Assembly (NCBI GenBank): GCA_016192065.1
Contig: JACPUX010000026.1
Span: 1-56,623, forward strand
Source of the DNA: Betaproteobacteria bacterium
GTDB lineage: Bacteria; Pseudomonadota; Gammaproteobacteria; Burkholderiales; Casimicrobiaceae
DNA length: 56,623 nt
Direction: 5' to 3'
A program made the position numbers and the translations under genes. Position 1 is the stretch's first letter, and every line of letters begins with the position of its first letter. This document shows positions 15,175 through 23,103 of this stretch, piece by piece. The notes under the pieces were generated by a model. It had not been told where the DNA came from. It saw nothing but the letters and a program-made list of their open reading frames with translations, and searched no databases.

Positions 15175-15215
15175 CCCGCGCGCGCGGACGGGGATCCCCC
15201 ATCCCCGGCGCGCGG
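15175..15215. repeat. Long GC hairpin downstream of grxD
   Basis: Nested inverted repeats CCCGCGCG/CGCGCGGG and CGGGGAT/ATCCCCG form a hairpin 25 bp after the grxD stop. It has no T-run but could stall polymerase or protect the 3' end. The rest of 14922-15239 holds no gene. Confidence 0.45.
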
Positions 15216-15239
15216 GAAAGCTCAGCGGAGGGCAGGCAG

Positions 15240-15548
15240 CTATGCCACCAGCAGCTTCTGCAGTTCGCCCGATTCCAGCATCTCGCGCATGATATCGGCG
15301 CCGCCGACGAACTCGCCTTTCACATAGAGCTGCGGAACCGTCGGCCAGTTGGCATATTCCTTGATGCCCTGACGGATCGCGTCGTCTTCCAACACGTTCA
15401 CGGAGAAGATGTCGCGAACGCCGGCGGCTTTGAGAATCTGCACTGCCGCGCCGCTGAAACCGCATTGCGGAAACTGCGGCGTGCCCTTCATGTAGAGCAC
15501 CACCGGGTGGCTGGTGACTTGGCTGCGTATGGTATCTTGAATGCTCAT
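15240..15548 (-). CDS. grxD: Monothiol glutaredoxin, Grx4 type
   Basis: A 102-residue CGFS glutaredoxin: C29-G30-F31-S32, plus [16 protein letters not shown], which contacts glutathione. Such proteins bind a 2Fe-2S cluster with glutathione and pass clusters to target proteins rather than acting as reductases. Length and motif match the family fully. It stands alone, divergent from the MocA-like gene. Confidence 0.95.
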   Translation of the reverse strand: MSIQDTIRSQVTSHPVVLYMKGTPQFPQCGFSGAAVQILKAAGVRDIFSVNVLEDDAIRQGIKEYANWPTVPQLYVKGEFVGGADIMREMLESGELQKLLVA

Positions 15549-15623
15549 GGGAACTCCTGATCTGGGGCCGCAAATTTTACCGGATTATGACCAGCAAACA
15601 CCTTCCGCGTTCGTAGCTCGCGC

Positions 15624-16352
15624 ATGAATCCAGACCCTACTGACAGCCCGGTCGGAATTCGCGGCGTCTTGCTCGCAGCCGGGCGGGGCAACCGTTTTGG
15701 CGCCGACAAACTCCTGCATCCGCTGGCGGATGGCACGCCCATGGTGCTGCATAGCGCGCGCCGGCTGCGTGCGGCGGTGCCGGAAATGTTGGTGGTGGTG
15801 CGCCCCGGAGCCAGCGCGCTCATGGAGCTTTTGGCGTGCGAGCATTTTCACTGCGTGGTCGCCGAGCACGCCGAGGCGGGTATGGGCCACAGCGTCGCCG
15901 CGGCGGTGGCGGCTATGCCCGAGGCCCGCGGCTGGGTCATTGCCCTGGCCGATATGCCCTTTGTGCGGGTCGATACCATCGCCCAAGTGCTTGAGGCCTT
16001 GCGCGCCGGCAAGGATTTGGTTGCGCCGCGGTTCCGTGGGCACCGAGGCAATCCAGTAGGCATCGGCGGACGCTTTCGCCAAGAACTTCTGGCGCTGGAG
16101 GGCGACGCGGGTGCGCGCAGGATTCTGCAAGCCAACGCCCAGCATCTGTTTTTTCTCGAAGTCGATGATCCCGGAGTGCTGCACGATGTCGATACGCCCA
16201 GCGATCTCGAAGGTTCGGCGGTGGCGGCGGCTGTGAGCGCCCCCGCCGGGCCGTCCCAAGGGGGCGCGAGCCAGATGCCGGAGCGGGCGCAGCCCGCGAA
16301 CCGTGGGCACCCCCTCCCGCGGGGAGGGGGCCGGGGGGAGGGTAGCCCATGA
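15624..16352 (+). CDS. MocA/MobA-like nucleotidyltransferase
   Basis: A 242-residue NTP-transferase. The nucleotide-binding signature LLAAGRGNRFGADK is at residues 16-29, and ALADMPFV and RGHRGNPVGI follow. This matches the molybdenum cofactor cytidylyltransferase (MocA) group, which makes the MCD form of the cofactor for enzymes of the xanthine oxidase family. No such enzyme is nearby. Residues from about 205 on are encoded by a dispersed repeat (16236-16345) and are not part of the family fold. Its TGA overlaps the next ATG (ATGA). Confidence 0.85.
   Translation: MNPDPTDSPVGIRGVLLAAGRGNRFGADKLLHPLADGTPMVLHSARRLRAAVPEMLVVVRPGASALMELLACEHFHCVVAEHAEAGMGHSVAAAVAAMPEARGWVIALADMPFVRVDTIAQVLEALRAGKDLVAPRFRGHRGNPVGIGGRFRQELLALEGDAGARRILQANAQHLFFLEVDDPGVLHDVDTPSDLEGSAVAAAVSAPAGPSQGGASQMPERAQPANRGHPLPRGGGRGEGSP
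16236..16345. repeat. Dispersed copy of the rluD-pgeF repeat inside a coding region
   Basis: This stretch matches one 111-bp unit in the orientation of the minus strand of the 4325-4745 array. It has the same GGAGCGGGCGCAGCCCGCGA core, the CCCCCTCCC hairpin and GGGGGCCGGGGGGAG. It forms the last ~37 codons of the MocA-like gene, up to its stop. Confidence 0.85.
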
Positions 16353-16780
16353 ACACCGGCGGCGATCGGCTGGAAGTCTCAACCCACGTTACCATTCCTT
16401 TGGCTGAAATCGAGCTGAACGCCATGCGCGCGCAAGGCGCGGGCGGGCAGAACGTGAACAAGGTGGCGAGCGCCATTCACCTGCGCTTCGACATCAGCCG
16501 CTCTTCGCTGCCGGATTTCTACAAGCAGCGCCTGGCGCGGCTCAGCGATCATCGCATCACCGCGGAGCAAGTAGTCATCATCAAGGCGCAGCGGTTTCGC
16601 AGCCAGGAGAAAAACCGTGCCGACGCCTTGCTGCGTCTGCGCGAACTTCTGCGCAGCGTGGCCGTGCCGCGGCGCACGCGCATCGCTACCACGCCCAGCG
16701 GCGCGGCCCTGGCGCGCCGACGCGAGGAAAAGACTCGGGTCGCGCGGCGCAAGGCCGAGCGGCGCAGTATCGATGATTGA
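16349..16780 (+). CDS. arfB: Alternative ribosome-rescue peptidyl-tRNA hydrolase ArfB
   Basis: A 143-residue class-I release-factor-like protein. The catalytic GGQ is at 32-34 (GAGGQNVNKV), and a long basic C-terminal tail enters the mRNA channel of stalled ribosomes. It releases the nascent chain from non-stop complexes. It overlaps the upstream gene by ATGA, so translation may be coupled to it. Length is normal for the family. Confidence 0.92.
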   Translation: MNTGGDRLEVSTHVTIPLAEIELNAMRAQGAGGQNVNKVASAIHLRFDISRSSLPDFYKQRLARLSDHRITAEQVVIIKAQRFRSQEKNRADALLRLRELLRSVAVPRRTRIATTPSGAALARRREEKTRVARRKAERRSIDD

Positions 16781-17026
16781 CGGCCACCCCGGTGCGGTCG
16801 TGAACGCCTTGGCTCTGCCCGCCACCTGGGCGGCCGCTGGCGTCCAGTTCATCGAAATATCCCGGATGCCGGCGTGGGTCGAAATGACAAAGCTTGGTTC
16901 AATGAGCGGTTTCCACGCCTGCCGCGCGACGGTTCATTCGCCCTCGCGGAACCACCGCCTGGCGCATCTGGCCGCGCACGCGCGAACCTCGGCGCGCCGC
17001 CACAACACCCTGAAGGAGGCTACATC

Positions 17027-17485
17027 ATGCGCTTCAACCTCGTTCGCTTGGTGCTCCTGGCGCTCCTGAGCGCTTGCGCCAGCATGCCCGCCACACCCGA
17101 TCCAGCAGCCTTGAAGCGCCAGGTCGAAGCGACCGAGCGTGCTTTTGCCAAGACCATGGCCGATCGCGATTTCGCCGCCTTCAAGCGCTTTCTGTCGTCG
17201 GAGACCATCTTCTTCACCGGGCCGACGCCCTTGCGCGGCCCTGAAGCCGTTGCGGCTTGGTGGCAACGCTATTACGACCAGCCGCAGGCGCCCTTCTCCT
17301 GGCAACCCAAACAAGTCGAGGTGCTCGACTCAGGAACGCTGGCCTTGTCCACCGGCCCCGTGCATGACCCGCAAGGCAAGCTCATCGGGACCTTCACCTC
17401 GGTGTGGCGCCTGGAAGCGCCAGGCGTTTGGCGCATCGTCCTCGATAAAGGCGATCAGGCCTGCGATTGCGCCAAAGGCAAATAG
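17027..17485 (+). CDS. Lipoprotein with SnoaL/DUF4440-like domain
   Basis: A 152-residue protein with a lipoprotein signal (LVLLALLSAC, Cys17) and an NTF2-like alpha+beta fold typical of DUF4440. Landmarks are EATERAFAKTMADRDFAAF, TGPTPLRGPEAVAAWWQRYY and WRLEAPGVWRIVLDKGD. Such domains bind small hydrophobic ligands or act as steroid-isomerase-like enzymes; the ligand here is unknown. GGAGG lies 8 bp before the ATG. The 245 bp before it hold only a decayed dispersed repeat (around 16855-16895). Confidence 0.8.
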   Translation: MRFNLVRLVLLALLSACASMPATPDPAALKRQVEATERAFAKTMADRDFAAFKRFLSSETIFFTGPTPLRGPEAVAAWWQRYYDQPQAPFSWQPKQVEVLDSGTLALSTGPVHDPQGKLIGTFTSVWRLEAPGVWRIVLDKGDQACDCAKGK

Positions 17486-17600
17486 ACGCCCCGACACGTC
17501 CGCATCTATTTCGCCAGGCGCGCACGCGGCGCCTCGAACGCGCCGGTTGATCGCGCCGCGCACTCGAATCGCGCGTGAAGATTTCTTCACCGCCGCGGAG

Positions 17601-19019
17601 TCAATCCAGTTCAAAGCTCTGCCCGGCCTCGGGCACCGTGGCGTTCCAACCCAAATCCTGGCGCAGCTTCTCGCCGAATTCCAGGGCGGTGGCGGATTCG
17701 CCGTGGACCACGAAAGTCTGCCGCGGGGGCCGCCGAAACCCCTTGAGCCAAGCGAGCAAGCCCGCCTGATCGGCATGCGCCGAGAGGCCGCCGATGGTGT
17801 AGATATGCGCCCGTACCGGCACGTCTTCGCGAAAGATGCGGACCAAGCGCGCCTTGTCCACCAGACGCCGGCCCAGGGTGTTGGCCGCCTGAAAGCCGAC
17901 GATGATTACCGTCGATTCCGGCCGCGGCAGGTTGTGGCGCAGGTGGTGCTTGATGCGCCCGGCTTCGCACATGCCGCTGGCGCTGATGATGATGGCGCCG
18001 CCTTTGATGCGGTTCAGGGCACGGGACTCCTCCACGTCCTGTACGAAGCGCACCCGCGCAAAAAACTCGGCGCGACCCTCCCAATCGAGCACGCGGTGGG
18101 CCTCGGCGTCGAGCACGTCGAGATGCCGGAACAGCACTTCGGTGGCGGCCGTGGCCATGGGCGAATCGACGTAGATGTCCAGCGGCTTCAGCCGTCCTTG
18201 TCGGGTAAGCTCGGCGAGCAAGAAGAGGATGTCCTGGGTTCGGCCGACCGCGAACGCCGGAATGATCACATTGCCCTGGCGCTGGCGAAGCGTGTCCTGC
18301 AACGCGGCAACGAATTCCTCGACCGTGTCCTGCCAACTGCGGTGCAGGCGATTGCCGTAAGTGGACTCGACCAGTAGGTAGTCGGCTTCGGGAATCAGCG
18401 TAGGGTCGCGCACCAGTGGGTGGCCAGGCTGGCCGAGATCACCGGAGAAGACGATCTTGCGTTCCGTGCCACCGTTCCTGACCCAACATTCAATGATCGC
18501 CGAGCCGAGGATGTGGCCAGCGTCACGGAATATGCAGCGCACTCCGGGTGTCGGCTCGAAAGGCTGGTCGTAAGGCAGGGGGCGGAGCTGCTTGAGCGAG
18601 GCCTGGGCTTGTGCCACGGTGTAGAGCGGCGCCGCTTCGGCGACCTTACGGCCACGGCCGGCGCCGCGCCGATCGGGAGCCTTGAAGTTCTGCCACTCAG
18701 CTTCCTTTTCCTGAATGAAGGCGCTGTCCAGGAGCATCACCTTCAAGAGCGCGGCGGTCGGTTCGGTGCAGAAGATCGGCCCCTTGAAACCCCTCAGCAC
18801 CAGCCGCGGCAGCAGCCCGGAGTGATCAATGTGGGCATGGGTCTGCACGACCGCGTCGAGTGTCCGTGCGTCGAAATCCAGGGCCGAGAAATTGCGCTGC
18901 CGAGCTTCCCGGCCGCCCTGGAACATGCCGCAGTCGACCAGCAGGCGAGCGTCTCCGGTATCCAGCCAATAGCTCGATCCGGTGACCTCGCGGGCCGCGC
19001 CCAGAAAGCGGATGTTCAT
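17601..19019 (-). CDS. MBL-fold beta-CASP RNase-like hydrolase
   Basis: A 472-residue metallo-beta-lactamase with beta-CASP insertion (CPSF73/YSH1-like). Zinc motifs visible are THAHIDHSG (HxHxDH), DAGHILGSA and FSGDLG; the beta-CASP motifs are VIIPAFAVGRTQ, ASGMCEAGRIKHH and the final Zn His in GGLSAHAD. It is probably an RNA exo/endonuclease. The ATG at 19019 has GGAG 7 bp upstream; longer frames upstream are not conserved. It is divergent from hsp20 across an FNR-type box, suggesting induction at low oxygen. Confidence 0.88.
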   Translation of the reverse strand: MNIRFLGAAREVTGSSYWLDTGDARLLVDCGMFQGGREARQRNFSALDFDARTLDAVVQTHAHIDHSGLLPRLVLRGFKGPIFCTEPTAALLKVMLLDSAFIQEKEAEWQNFKAPDRRGAGRGRKVAEAAPLYTVAQAQASLKQLRPLPYDQPFEPTPGVRCIFRDAGHILGSAIIECWVRNGGTERKIVFSGDLGQPGHPLVRDPTLIPEADYLLVESTYGNRLHRSWQDTVEEFVAALQDTLRQRQGNVIIPAFAVGRTQDILFLLAELTRQGRLKPLDIYVDSPMATAATEVLFRHLDVLDAEAHRVLDWEGRAEFFARVRFVQDVEESRALNRIKGGAIIISASGMCEAGRIKHHLRHNLPRPESTVIIVGFQAANTLGRRLVDKARLVRIFREDVPVRAHIYTIGGLSAHADQAGLLAWLKGFRRPPRQTFVVHGESATALEFGEKLRQDLGWNATVPEAGQSFELD

Positions 19020-19085
19020 GCCGATTCTCCATGGATGAGAAAAAGAAGGGGGCTTGAAAACCGCGGCGCACGCCCCGACTTCAGA

Positions 19086-19151
19086 ATTGTACCGCGCGAT
19101 GCGTCGGCGGTTGACTTGAGTCAACACACCCGGGCGCGCGGGGCGTAGGCT
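19086..19151. promoter_or_regulatory. Divergent promoter region with a central FNR/ANR-type box
   Basis: TTGACTTGAGTCAA at 19111-19124 is a perfect FNR/ANR-family palindrome (TTGAC-N4-GTCAA). To the right, TAGGCT at 19146-19151 places the hsp20 transcription start near 19158, with the box centred about -41. To the left, TACAAT on the minus strand (19091-19086) places the RNase gene start near 19079, with the box about -39. Both fit class II activation by one bound dimer. Confidence 0.65.
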
Positions 19152-19218
19152 GGTTCTGTGACCGCCCGGAAAGCCGGGTGGAAACGGGTGTCGATGTCTT
19201 GAATGAGAGGAGCAGATC

Positions 19219-19641
19219 ATGGCCAACTTGACCGTATGGGATCCCTTCACCGAAGCGGGTCTGGACGAACTTTTCAAAGGTTTCCTGCGCCCCGCGCGCT
19301 TTGAGAACAAGGCGCCGATGCAGATCAAGATGGATGTCAGCGAAGACGACAAGAGCTACACCGTGCATGCCGAGATTCCCGGCGTGAACAAGGAGGACAT
19401 TCATGTCGCCATCGACGGCAACCAGGTGTCGGTCAGCGCGGAAGTGAAGAAGGAAACCGAGCAAAAAGAGGGCGACAAGCTGCTGCGCAGCGAGCGCTAC
19501 TACGGCAGCGTGTATCGCAGCTTTGCCTTGGCGAGTGAAATCGACGAGAGCCTCTCCAACGCCAAGTACGACAACGGCGTTCTGGAACTCAAGCTCGCCA
19601 AGCGCAAGGAGTCGCAGGCGCGCAAGCTCACCATCGCCTGA
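19219..19641 (+). CDS. Small heat-shock protein Hsp20/alpha-crystallin
   Basis: A 140-residue chaperone of the Hsp20 family. The alpha-crystallin domain spans residues 35-135, with IPGVNKEDIHVAIDGNQVSVSAE and the closing NGVLELKLAK (A-x-x-x-GVL type) motif. It holds unfolded proteins in an ATP-independent way. AGGAG lies before the ATG. The FNR-type box upstream points to control by oxygen rather than by heat alone; I saw no convincing sigma-32 promoter. Confidence 0.93.
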   Translation: MANLTVWDPFTEAGLDELFKGFLRPARFENKAPMQIKMDVSEDDKSYTVHAEIPGVNKEDIHVAIDGNQVSVSAEVKKETEQKEGDKLLRSERYYGSVYRSFALASEIDESLSNAKYDNGVLELKLAKRKESQARKLTIA

Positions 19642-19650
19642 GTATTTTTG

Positions 19651-19688
19651 CCGGGCCGGGGCGCCGCGTCTGCGGCGCACCGGCCCGG
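19651..19688. repeat. Strong hairpin after hsp20
   Basis: CCGGGCCGG/CCGGCCCGG (19651-19659 with 19680-19688) encloses a second stem GCGCCGC/GCGGCGC. It begins 10 bp after the hsp20 stop. There is no T-run on either strand, so it is a stabiliser or factor-dependent stop rather than a classic terminator. Confidence 0.6.
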
Positions 19689-19742
19689 GGTGGATTGCGA
19701 CCCGAGCGCTGAAGGTCGCGGCCGATCTGCGACGAGAGCATC

Positions 19743-19871
19743 TGTAGGGTAGATTGTGGCCCGCAGGGCCGATTCCACCAGACATCTCGCGGGCTGATTG
19801 CGCCAGCGTCGGCCCTTGTTCTGTACCTCGGTGGACGGTAGTAGATTCGCGGGCGCGCAGCGCCCGCGAAT
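19743..19871. repeat. REP-like palindromic elements
   Basis: The first element (19743-19780) holds GGCCC/GGGCC around GCA after GTAGGGTAGATT. The second (19845-19871) is a perfect 12-bp stem ATTCGCGGGCGC/GCGCCCGCGAAT with a GCA loop, followed by ACCCTACG, the complement of the GTAGGGT seen in the first. They look like two members of one extragenic palindrome family. The interval 19642-19910 has no gene. Confidence 0.6.
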
Positions 19872-19910
19872 ACCCTACGAAGGCTATGGAGGCGATCACG
19901 GCCGCAGCGA

Positions 19911-20804
19911 CTACGGCGGCGTCTGGTGTGTCTTCGCCTCGTTCAGCTTGAGTGCCAGCTCGTAGAGCTCCTCGCGTCGCCCGCCGGTGATCTTGGCGGC
20001 GAGCTTGGCGGCACGCGCGGGGGGGAGTTCTTCCAGAGCTAGATGGAGCACGGTTTCGGCCTCACGCGTTCGCGCAGTAGCGGCGGGCTCCGCGCGCGCT
20101 TCGACGATCAAGACGAATTCCCCCCGCTGCCGGTTGCGGTCCGCGGCCAGCCAGGCCTGCGCCTCGGCCAGGGGGCAGCGATGCACTTCTTCAAACAGCT
20201 TGGTCAGCTCACGGGCCACCACCACCGCGCGCGCGCCTCCGCAGACCGCCTCCAGATCGGCAAGGCTGGCCGCGATGCGATGCGGGGCTTCATAGAAGAC
20301 CATTGGCAGGCCAGCAAGATCGAGTTCCTGGATGCGGTTTCGGCGCGGTCCGGATTTCGGCGGCAGAAAGCCGGCGAACACAAAACCGGTTTCGGCGAGG
20401 CCGGCCACGGACAGCGCGGCGGTCAGCGCCGAGGGCCCTGGCACCGGCACCACGCGGTGGCCGGCGGCGCGCGCCGCAGCCACCACCAGGCCGCCCGGAT
20501 CACTGATGCCCGGTGTGCCGGCATCGCTCACCAGGGCGACGCTCTCGCCCCGGGACAACAGTTCGAGCAACTTCGCCGCCCCGGTGCGTTCGTTGTGGCG
20601 ATGCAGCGCGAAACACTTGCTGACGAGCCCGAAATGGGCCAAAAGGCGCGTCGTGTCGCGGGTATCTTCGGCGGCCACGTGGTCCACCGCAGCCAGAATG
20701 TCGAGCGCCCGCCGGGTGATGTCGCCCAGATTCCCGAGCGGCGTCGCGACCACATATAATGTCCCCTTCTCGGCCGCGACAGGCGGGTGATCGTGATCAG
20801 TCAT
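19911..20804 (-). CDS. rsmI: 16S rRNA (cytidine(1402)-2'-O)-methyltransferase
   Basis: A 297-residue SAM-dependent methyltransferase of the tetrapyrrole-methylase fold. Motifs are LYVVATPLGNLGDITRRAL (11-34), AEDTRDT, LVSDAGTPGISDPG and VPVPGPSALTAALS. It methylates C1402 in the ribosomal P site. It is divergent from lpoA with an 18-bp overlap of the two start regions, the same arrangement as yraL/yraM in E. coli. Confidence 0.95.
   Translation of the reverse strand: MTDHDHPPVAAEKGTLYVVATPLGNLGDITRRALDILAAVDHVAAEDTRDTTRLLAHFGLVSKCFALHRHNERTGAAKLLELLSRGESVALVSDAGTPGISDPGGLVVAAARAAGHRVVPVPGPSALTAALSVAGLAETGFVFAGFLPPKSGPRRNRIQELDLAGLPMVFYEAPHRIAASLADLEAVCGGARAVVVARELTKLFEEVHRCPLAEAQAWLAADRNRQRGEFVLIVEARAEPAATARTREAETVLHLALEELPPARAAKLAAKITGGRREELYELALKLNEAKTHQTPP
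20755..20760 (+). promoter_or_regulatory. -10 element of the lpoA-yraN operon
   Basis: A perfect TATAAT inside the 5' end of rsmI, 26 bp before the GTG start of lpoA. A loose -35 match (TTCCCG) lies at 20731-20736. Confidence 0.5.
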
Positions 20805-22004
20805 GAGCTCGGCGATGGTGGGCTATGGTTTGGAGCGCTGCGCCGCGCTTCTTTGACCAGCTTGCTGGGCTTGGTGGTGCTGCTGTTCGCGCAGCGGGCA
20901 TTGTGCGCTGAGCCGCTTCCGGCGGCAACCGCGCCGCTGCCGACGTCGACTGAGCCCACCGCAATCAAGGTGCAGGCTGTTTCGGCCAATGCCGCGGCGC
21001 CCCCACCCGCGGTCTCGCCGGCACCGGCGCCACTGCCTGCATTGTCGCCGCGCTATGCTTTGATCTTGCCCCTGGACAACGCGCCCTTCCGCGCAGCGGC
21101 CGCAGCATTGCGGGCTGGTTTCGTGGCCGCCGCGGGCGTGGGCGGGGAGGCCGCTCTGGTCGCGGTGCTCGCCCATGGCGAGGCCGAGGCGCCAGTCGCT
21201 TTCGAGCGCGCGGTGAAGACGGGCGCGATGGTGCTGGTCGGCCCGCTTACCCGCGGCGATGTGGGGGCGGTACTGAGCCAGCGCCAGAGCTTTCCCCCGA
21301 CCCTGCTGCTCAATGCTCCCGAGCAAAGCACAGTACTGCCTGGGCAGGTCGTCGTCCTGGCGCTTTCGGTCGAGGCCGATGCCCGGCAACTGGCACGTCT
21401 GGCCTGGAAGGAGGGCCGCGAGCGCATCGCTGTGCTTGCCGGGCCGGCTCCCTTCAATCAGCGCTTCCAGGCGGCCTTTCGCCATGAGGCGGAACAATTG
21501 GGGATGAGCGTGGTGCAGGCTGCGGCCTTCAACGGGGACACCGTCACCTTGCCCGCGCTGCGGGAGAAGATCGAGGCCGCTAATGCCGACGCCTTGCTCC
21601 TGGCGCTCGACGCTGCCGAGGCACGGGTGGCCCGCGGCTATCTCTCGAGCTTGCCGGCCTACGCCAGCGGACAGATCTTCGACGATCATGCGGCCACCGA
21701 AAGGACCGAACTCGCCAACGTGCGCTTCGTCGAGATGCCCTGGCTGGTGCAGGCCGATCACGCCGCCGTGATGGCCTATCCACGCGCTGATCTGGTCGAC
21801 GCCACGGCGCAGCGGCTCTATGCCCTGGGGATCGACGCTTACCGCGTGGCGAGCCAAATCGCGCAGGGCAAGGCGCTCGACAAGCTCGAACTGGACGGGG
21901 TCACCGGGCATATCTCCGGCCGGCAAGGCCCGGTGCTGGTGCGCGAGCCGAATACCCTGGTGGTGCGCCAGGGTGAGGCGGTGCTGATCGACCAGGCCCG
22001 ATGA
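20787..22004 (+). CDS. lpoA: Penicillin-binding protein activator (LppC/LpoA family)
   Basis: A 405-residue exported protein with the periplasmic-binding-protein-like fold of the LpoA C-domain. Landmarks are YALILPLDNAPF, VLVGPLTRGDV and a late DLVDATAQRLYALGIDAYRVA segment. E. coli LpoA is an outer-membrane lipoprotein that activates PBP1A. Here the N-terminal TPR domain is absent and the signal peptide (LTSLLGLVVLLFAQRALCAEP) ends at ALCAE rather than a clear lipobox. GTG start at 20787. A Pro/Ala-rich linker precedes the domain. It leads the conserved yraM-N-O-P type operon. Confidence 0.85.
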   Translation: MIVISHELGDGGLWFGALRRASLTSLLGLVVLLFAQRALCAEPLPAATAPLPTSTEPTAIKVQAVSANAAAPPPAVSPAPAPLPALSPRYALILPLDNAPFRAAAAALRAGFVAAAGVGGEAALVAVLAHGEAEAPVAFERAVKTGAMVLVGPLTRGDVGAVLSQRQSFPPTLLLNAPEQSTVLPGQVVVLALSVEADARQLARLAWKEGRERIAVLAGPAPFNQRFQAAFRHEAEQLGMSVVQAAAFNGDTVTLPALREKIEAANADALLLALDAAEARVARGYLSSLPAYASGQIFDDHAATERTELANVRFVEMPWLVQADHAAVMAYPRADLVDATAQRLYALGIDAYRVASQIAQGKALDKLELDGVTGHISGRQGPVLVREPNTLVVRQGEAVLIDQAR

Positions 22005-22029
22005 ACTTTGCCGCTGAACCGAACCGGCG

Positions 22030-22365
22030 ATGAGTCGCGGCGCCGAGGCCGAAAATCTCGCGGAACGGTACCTCGTCGCTAAGGGGCTGGAAATCCTGGA
22101 GCGCAATTTTCGGTGCCGTGGCGGCGAAATCGATCTCATCGCCCGCGACGGCGAAACGCTGGTCTTCGTTGAGGTGCGGCTGCGCGGCAATCCGCGCTTC
22201 GGCGGTGCCGCGGCGAGCATTGATCGGCGCAAGCAGGAGCGCTGGCAACACGCGGCGCGCTGTTATCTCGCACGCTGCCACGGCGAGCCGGCGTGTCGTT
22301 TCGACGCCATCGTGATGAGCGGCCTGGAAGCGGCCCGGATTGAATGGCTGCGCGATGTCCTCTGA
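22030..22365 (+). CDS. yraN: YraN family (UPF0102) putative endonuclease-like protein
   Basis: A 111-residue protein with the restriction-endonuclease-like core: E-x-L-A then NFRCRGGEIDLIARDGETLVFVEVRLR, where the D and E-x-K/R residues sit as in PD-(D/E)XK nucleases (the K is R here). Function is not established. It lies 25 bp after lpoA, in the order found in E. coli. Confidence 0.9.
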   Translation: MSRGAEAENLAERYLVAKGLEILERNFRCRGGEIDLIARDGETLVFVEVRLRGNPRFGGAAASIDRRKQERWQHAARCYLARCHGEPACRFDAIVMSGLEAARIEWLRDVL

Positions 22366-22465
22366 TGCCGCGCAGCCGAGCTGTGCCGGCTTCCGCGTGC
22401 CGCGCTCCAAGGCGAAGCCAAGGGCGGCTCATTGCCCGGGCGATCCGCGGCAGCCGGGGCAAGGC

Positions 22466-22474
22466 TGCTACAAT
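22466..22474 (+). promoter_or_regulatory. Extended -10 promoter of diaA
   Basis: TGCTACAAT fits an extended -10 in the 141-bp gap between yraN and diaA, with the predicted start near 22482. It suggests diaA-dolP-rfaE2 can be transcribed apart from lpoA-yraN. Confidence 0.5.
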
Positions 22475-22506
22475 CCGCGCTGTCAAATGATGCCCTTGCG
22501 CTGGCG

Positions 22507-23103
22507 ATGATCGATCTGTTGTCCCGAATCCAAGAGCAATTTGCGCAAGCCACGCGCCTTTTGGCGAACACCGCCGAGGTGCTGAGCCCCCGCATCGCCA
22601 GCGCCGCCGAGCTCTTGGTGCAGTGCCTGCTGCGCGACGGCAAGCTGCTGGTTTGCGGCAATGGAGGGGCAGCGGCCGAAGCGCAACATTTGGTGGCCGA
22701 GTTGCAGGGGCGCTTCCGGCGCACACGTCCGGGCCTCCCGGCGATCGCCTTGTGCGCGGATACCGCCACCCTTACCGCCCTAGCCAATGACTACGGTTAT
22801 GAAGAGGTGTTCGCCAAGCAAGTGCAGGCACTCGGGCATGACGGCGATACCTTGGTGGTCTTTTGCTCCAGCGGCAATTCCGCCAACATTCTGGCCGCGA
22901 TCAACGCCGCCCAGGAACGCGGCATGGCGGTGGTGGCCATGACCGGACGGCGTGGCGGGCAGACCGGCGAACTGCTGAGCCGGGCCGATGTCCATTTATG
23001 CGTGCCGCACGATGACGTGGCGCGCGTGCAGGAAATGCACACCTTGATCATTCATTGCTTGTGCGAAGCCATCGACAACATGCTACTTGGCGAGGAAGAC
23101 TGA
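22507..23103 (+). CDS. diaA: SIS-domain protein DiaA (GmhA-like)
   Basis: A 198-residue sugar isomerase (SIS) domain protein. The motifs are CGNGGAAAEAQHLVAEL, ANDYGYEEVFAKQV, FCSSGNSANI and a C-terminal EMHTLIIHCLCEAID. By position (yraN-diaA-dolP) it is DiaA, which in E. coli binds DnaA at the origin and promotes timely initiation. By sequence alone it could also be a phosphoheptose isomerase, but a closer GmhA is present at 46797-47396. An earlier in-frame start (22432) is not conserved. Overlaps dolP. Confidence 0.85.
   Translation: MIDLLSRIQEQFAQATRLLANTAEVLSPRIASAAELLVQCLLRDGKLLVCGNGGAAAEAQHLVAELQGRFRRTRPGLPAIALCADTATLTALANDYGYEEVFAKQVQALGHDGDTLVVFCSSGNSANILAAINAAQERGMAVVAMTGRRGGQTGELLSRADVHLCVPHDDVARVQEMHTLIIHCLCEAIDNMLLGEED

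Noticed and set aside
19019..19352. N-terminal extension of the beta-CASP protein
   Set aside because: It would read through the FNR-type promoter region and part of hsp20; the conserved N-terminus MNIRFLGAAREVTGSS begins at 19019.
19651..19688. Intrinsic terminator of hsp20
   Set aside because: The hairpin is strong but no T-run follows on either strand, so it is listed as a repeat/hairpin only.
22507..23103. A second phosphoheptose isomerase
   Set aside because: Position between yraN and dolP supports DiaA; the gmhA at 46797 is a better match to the isomerase.
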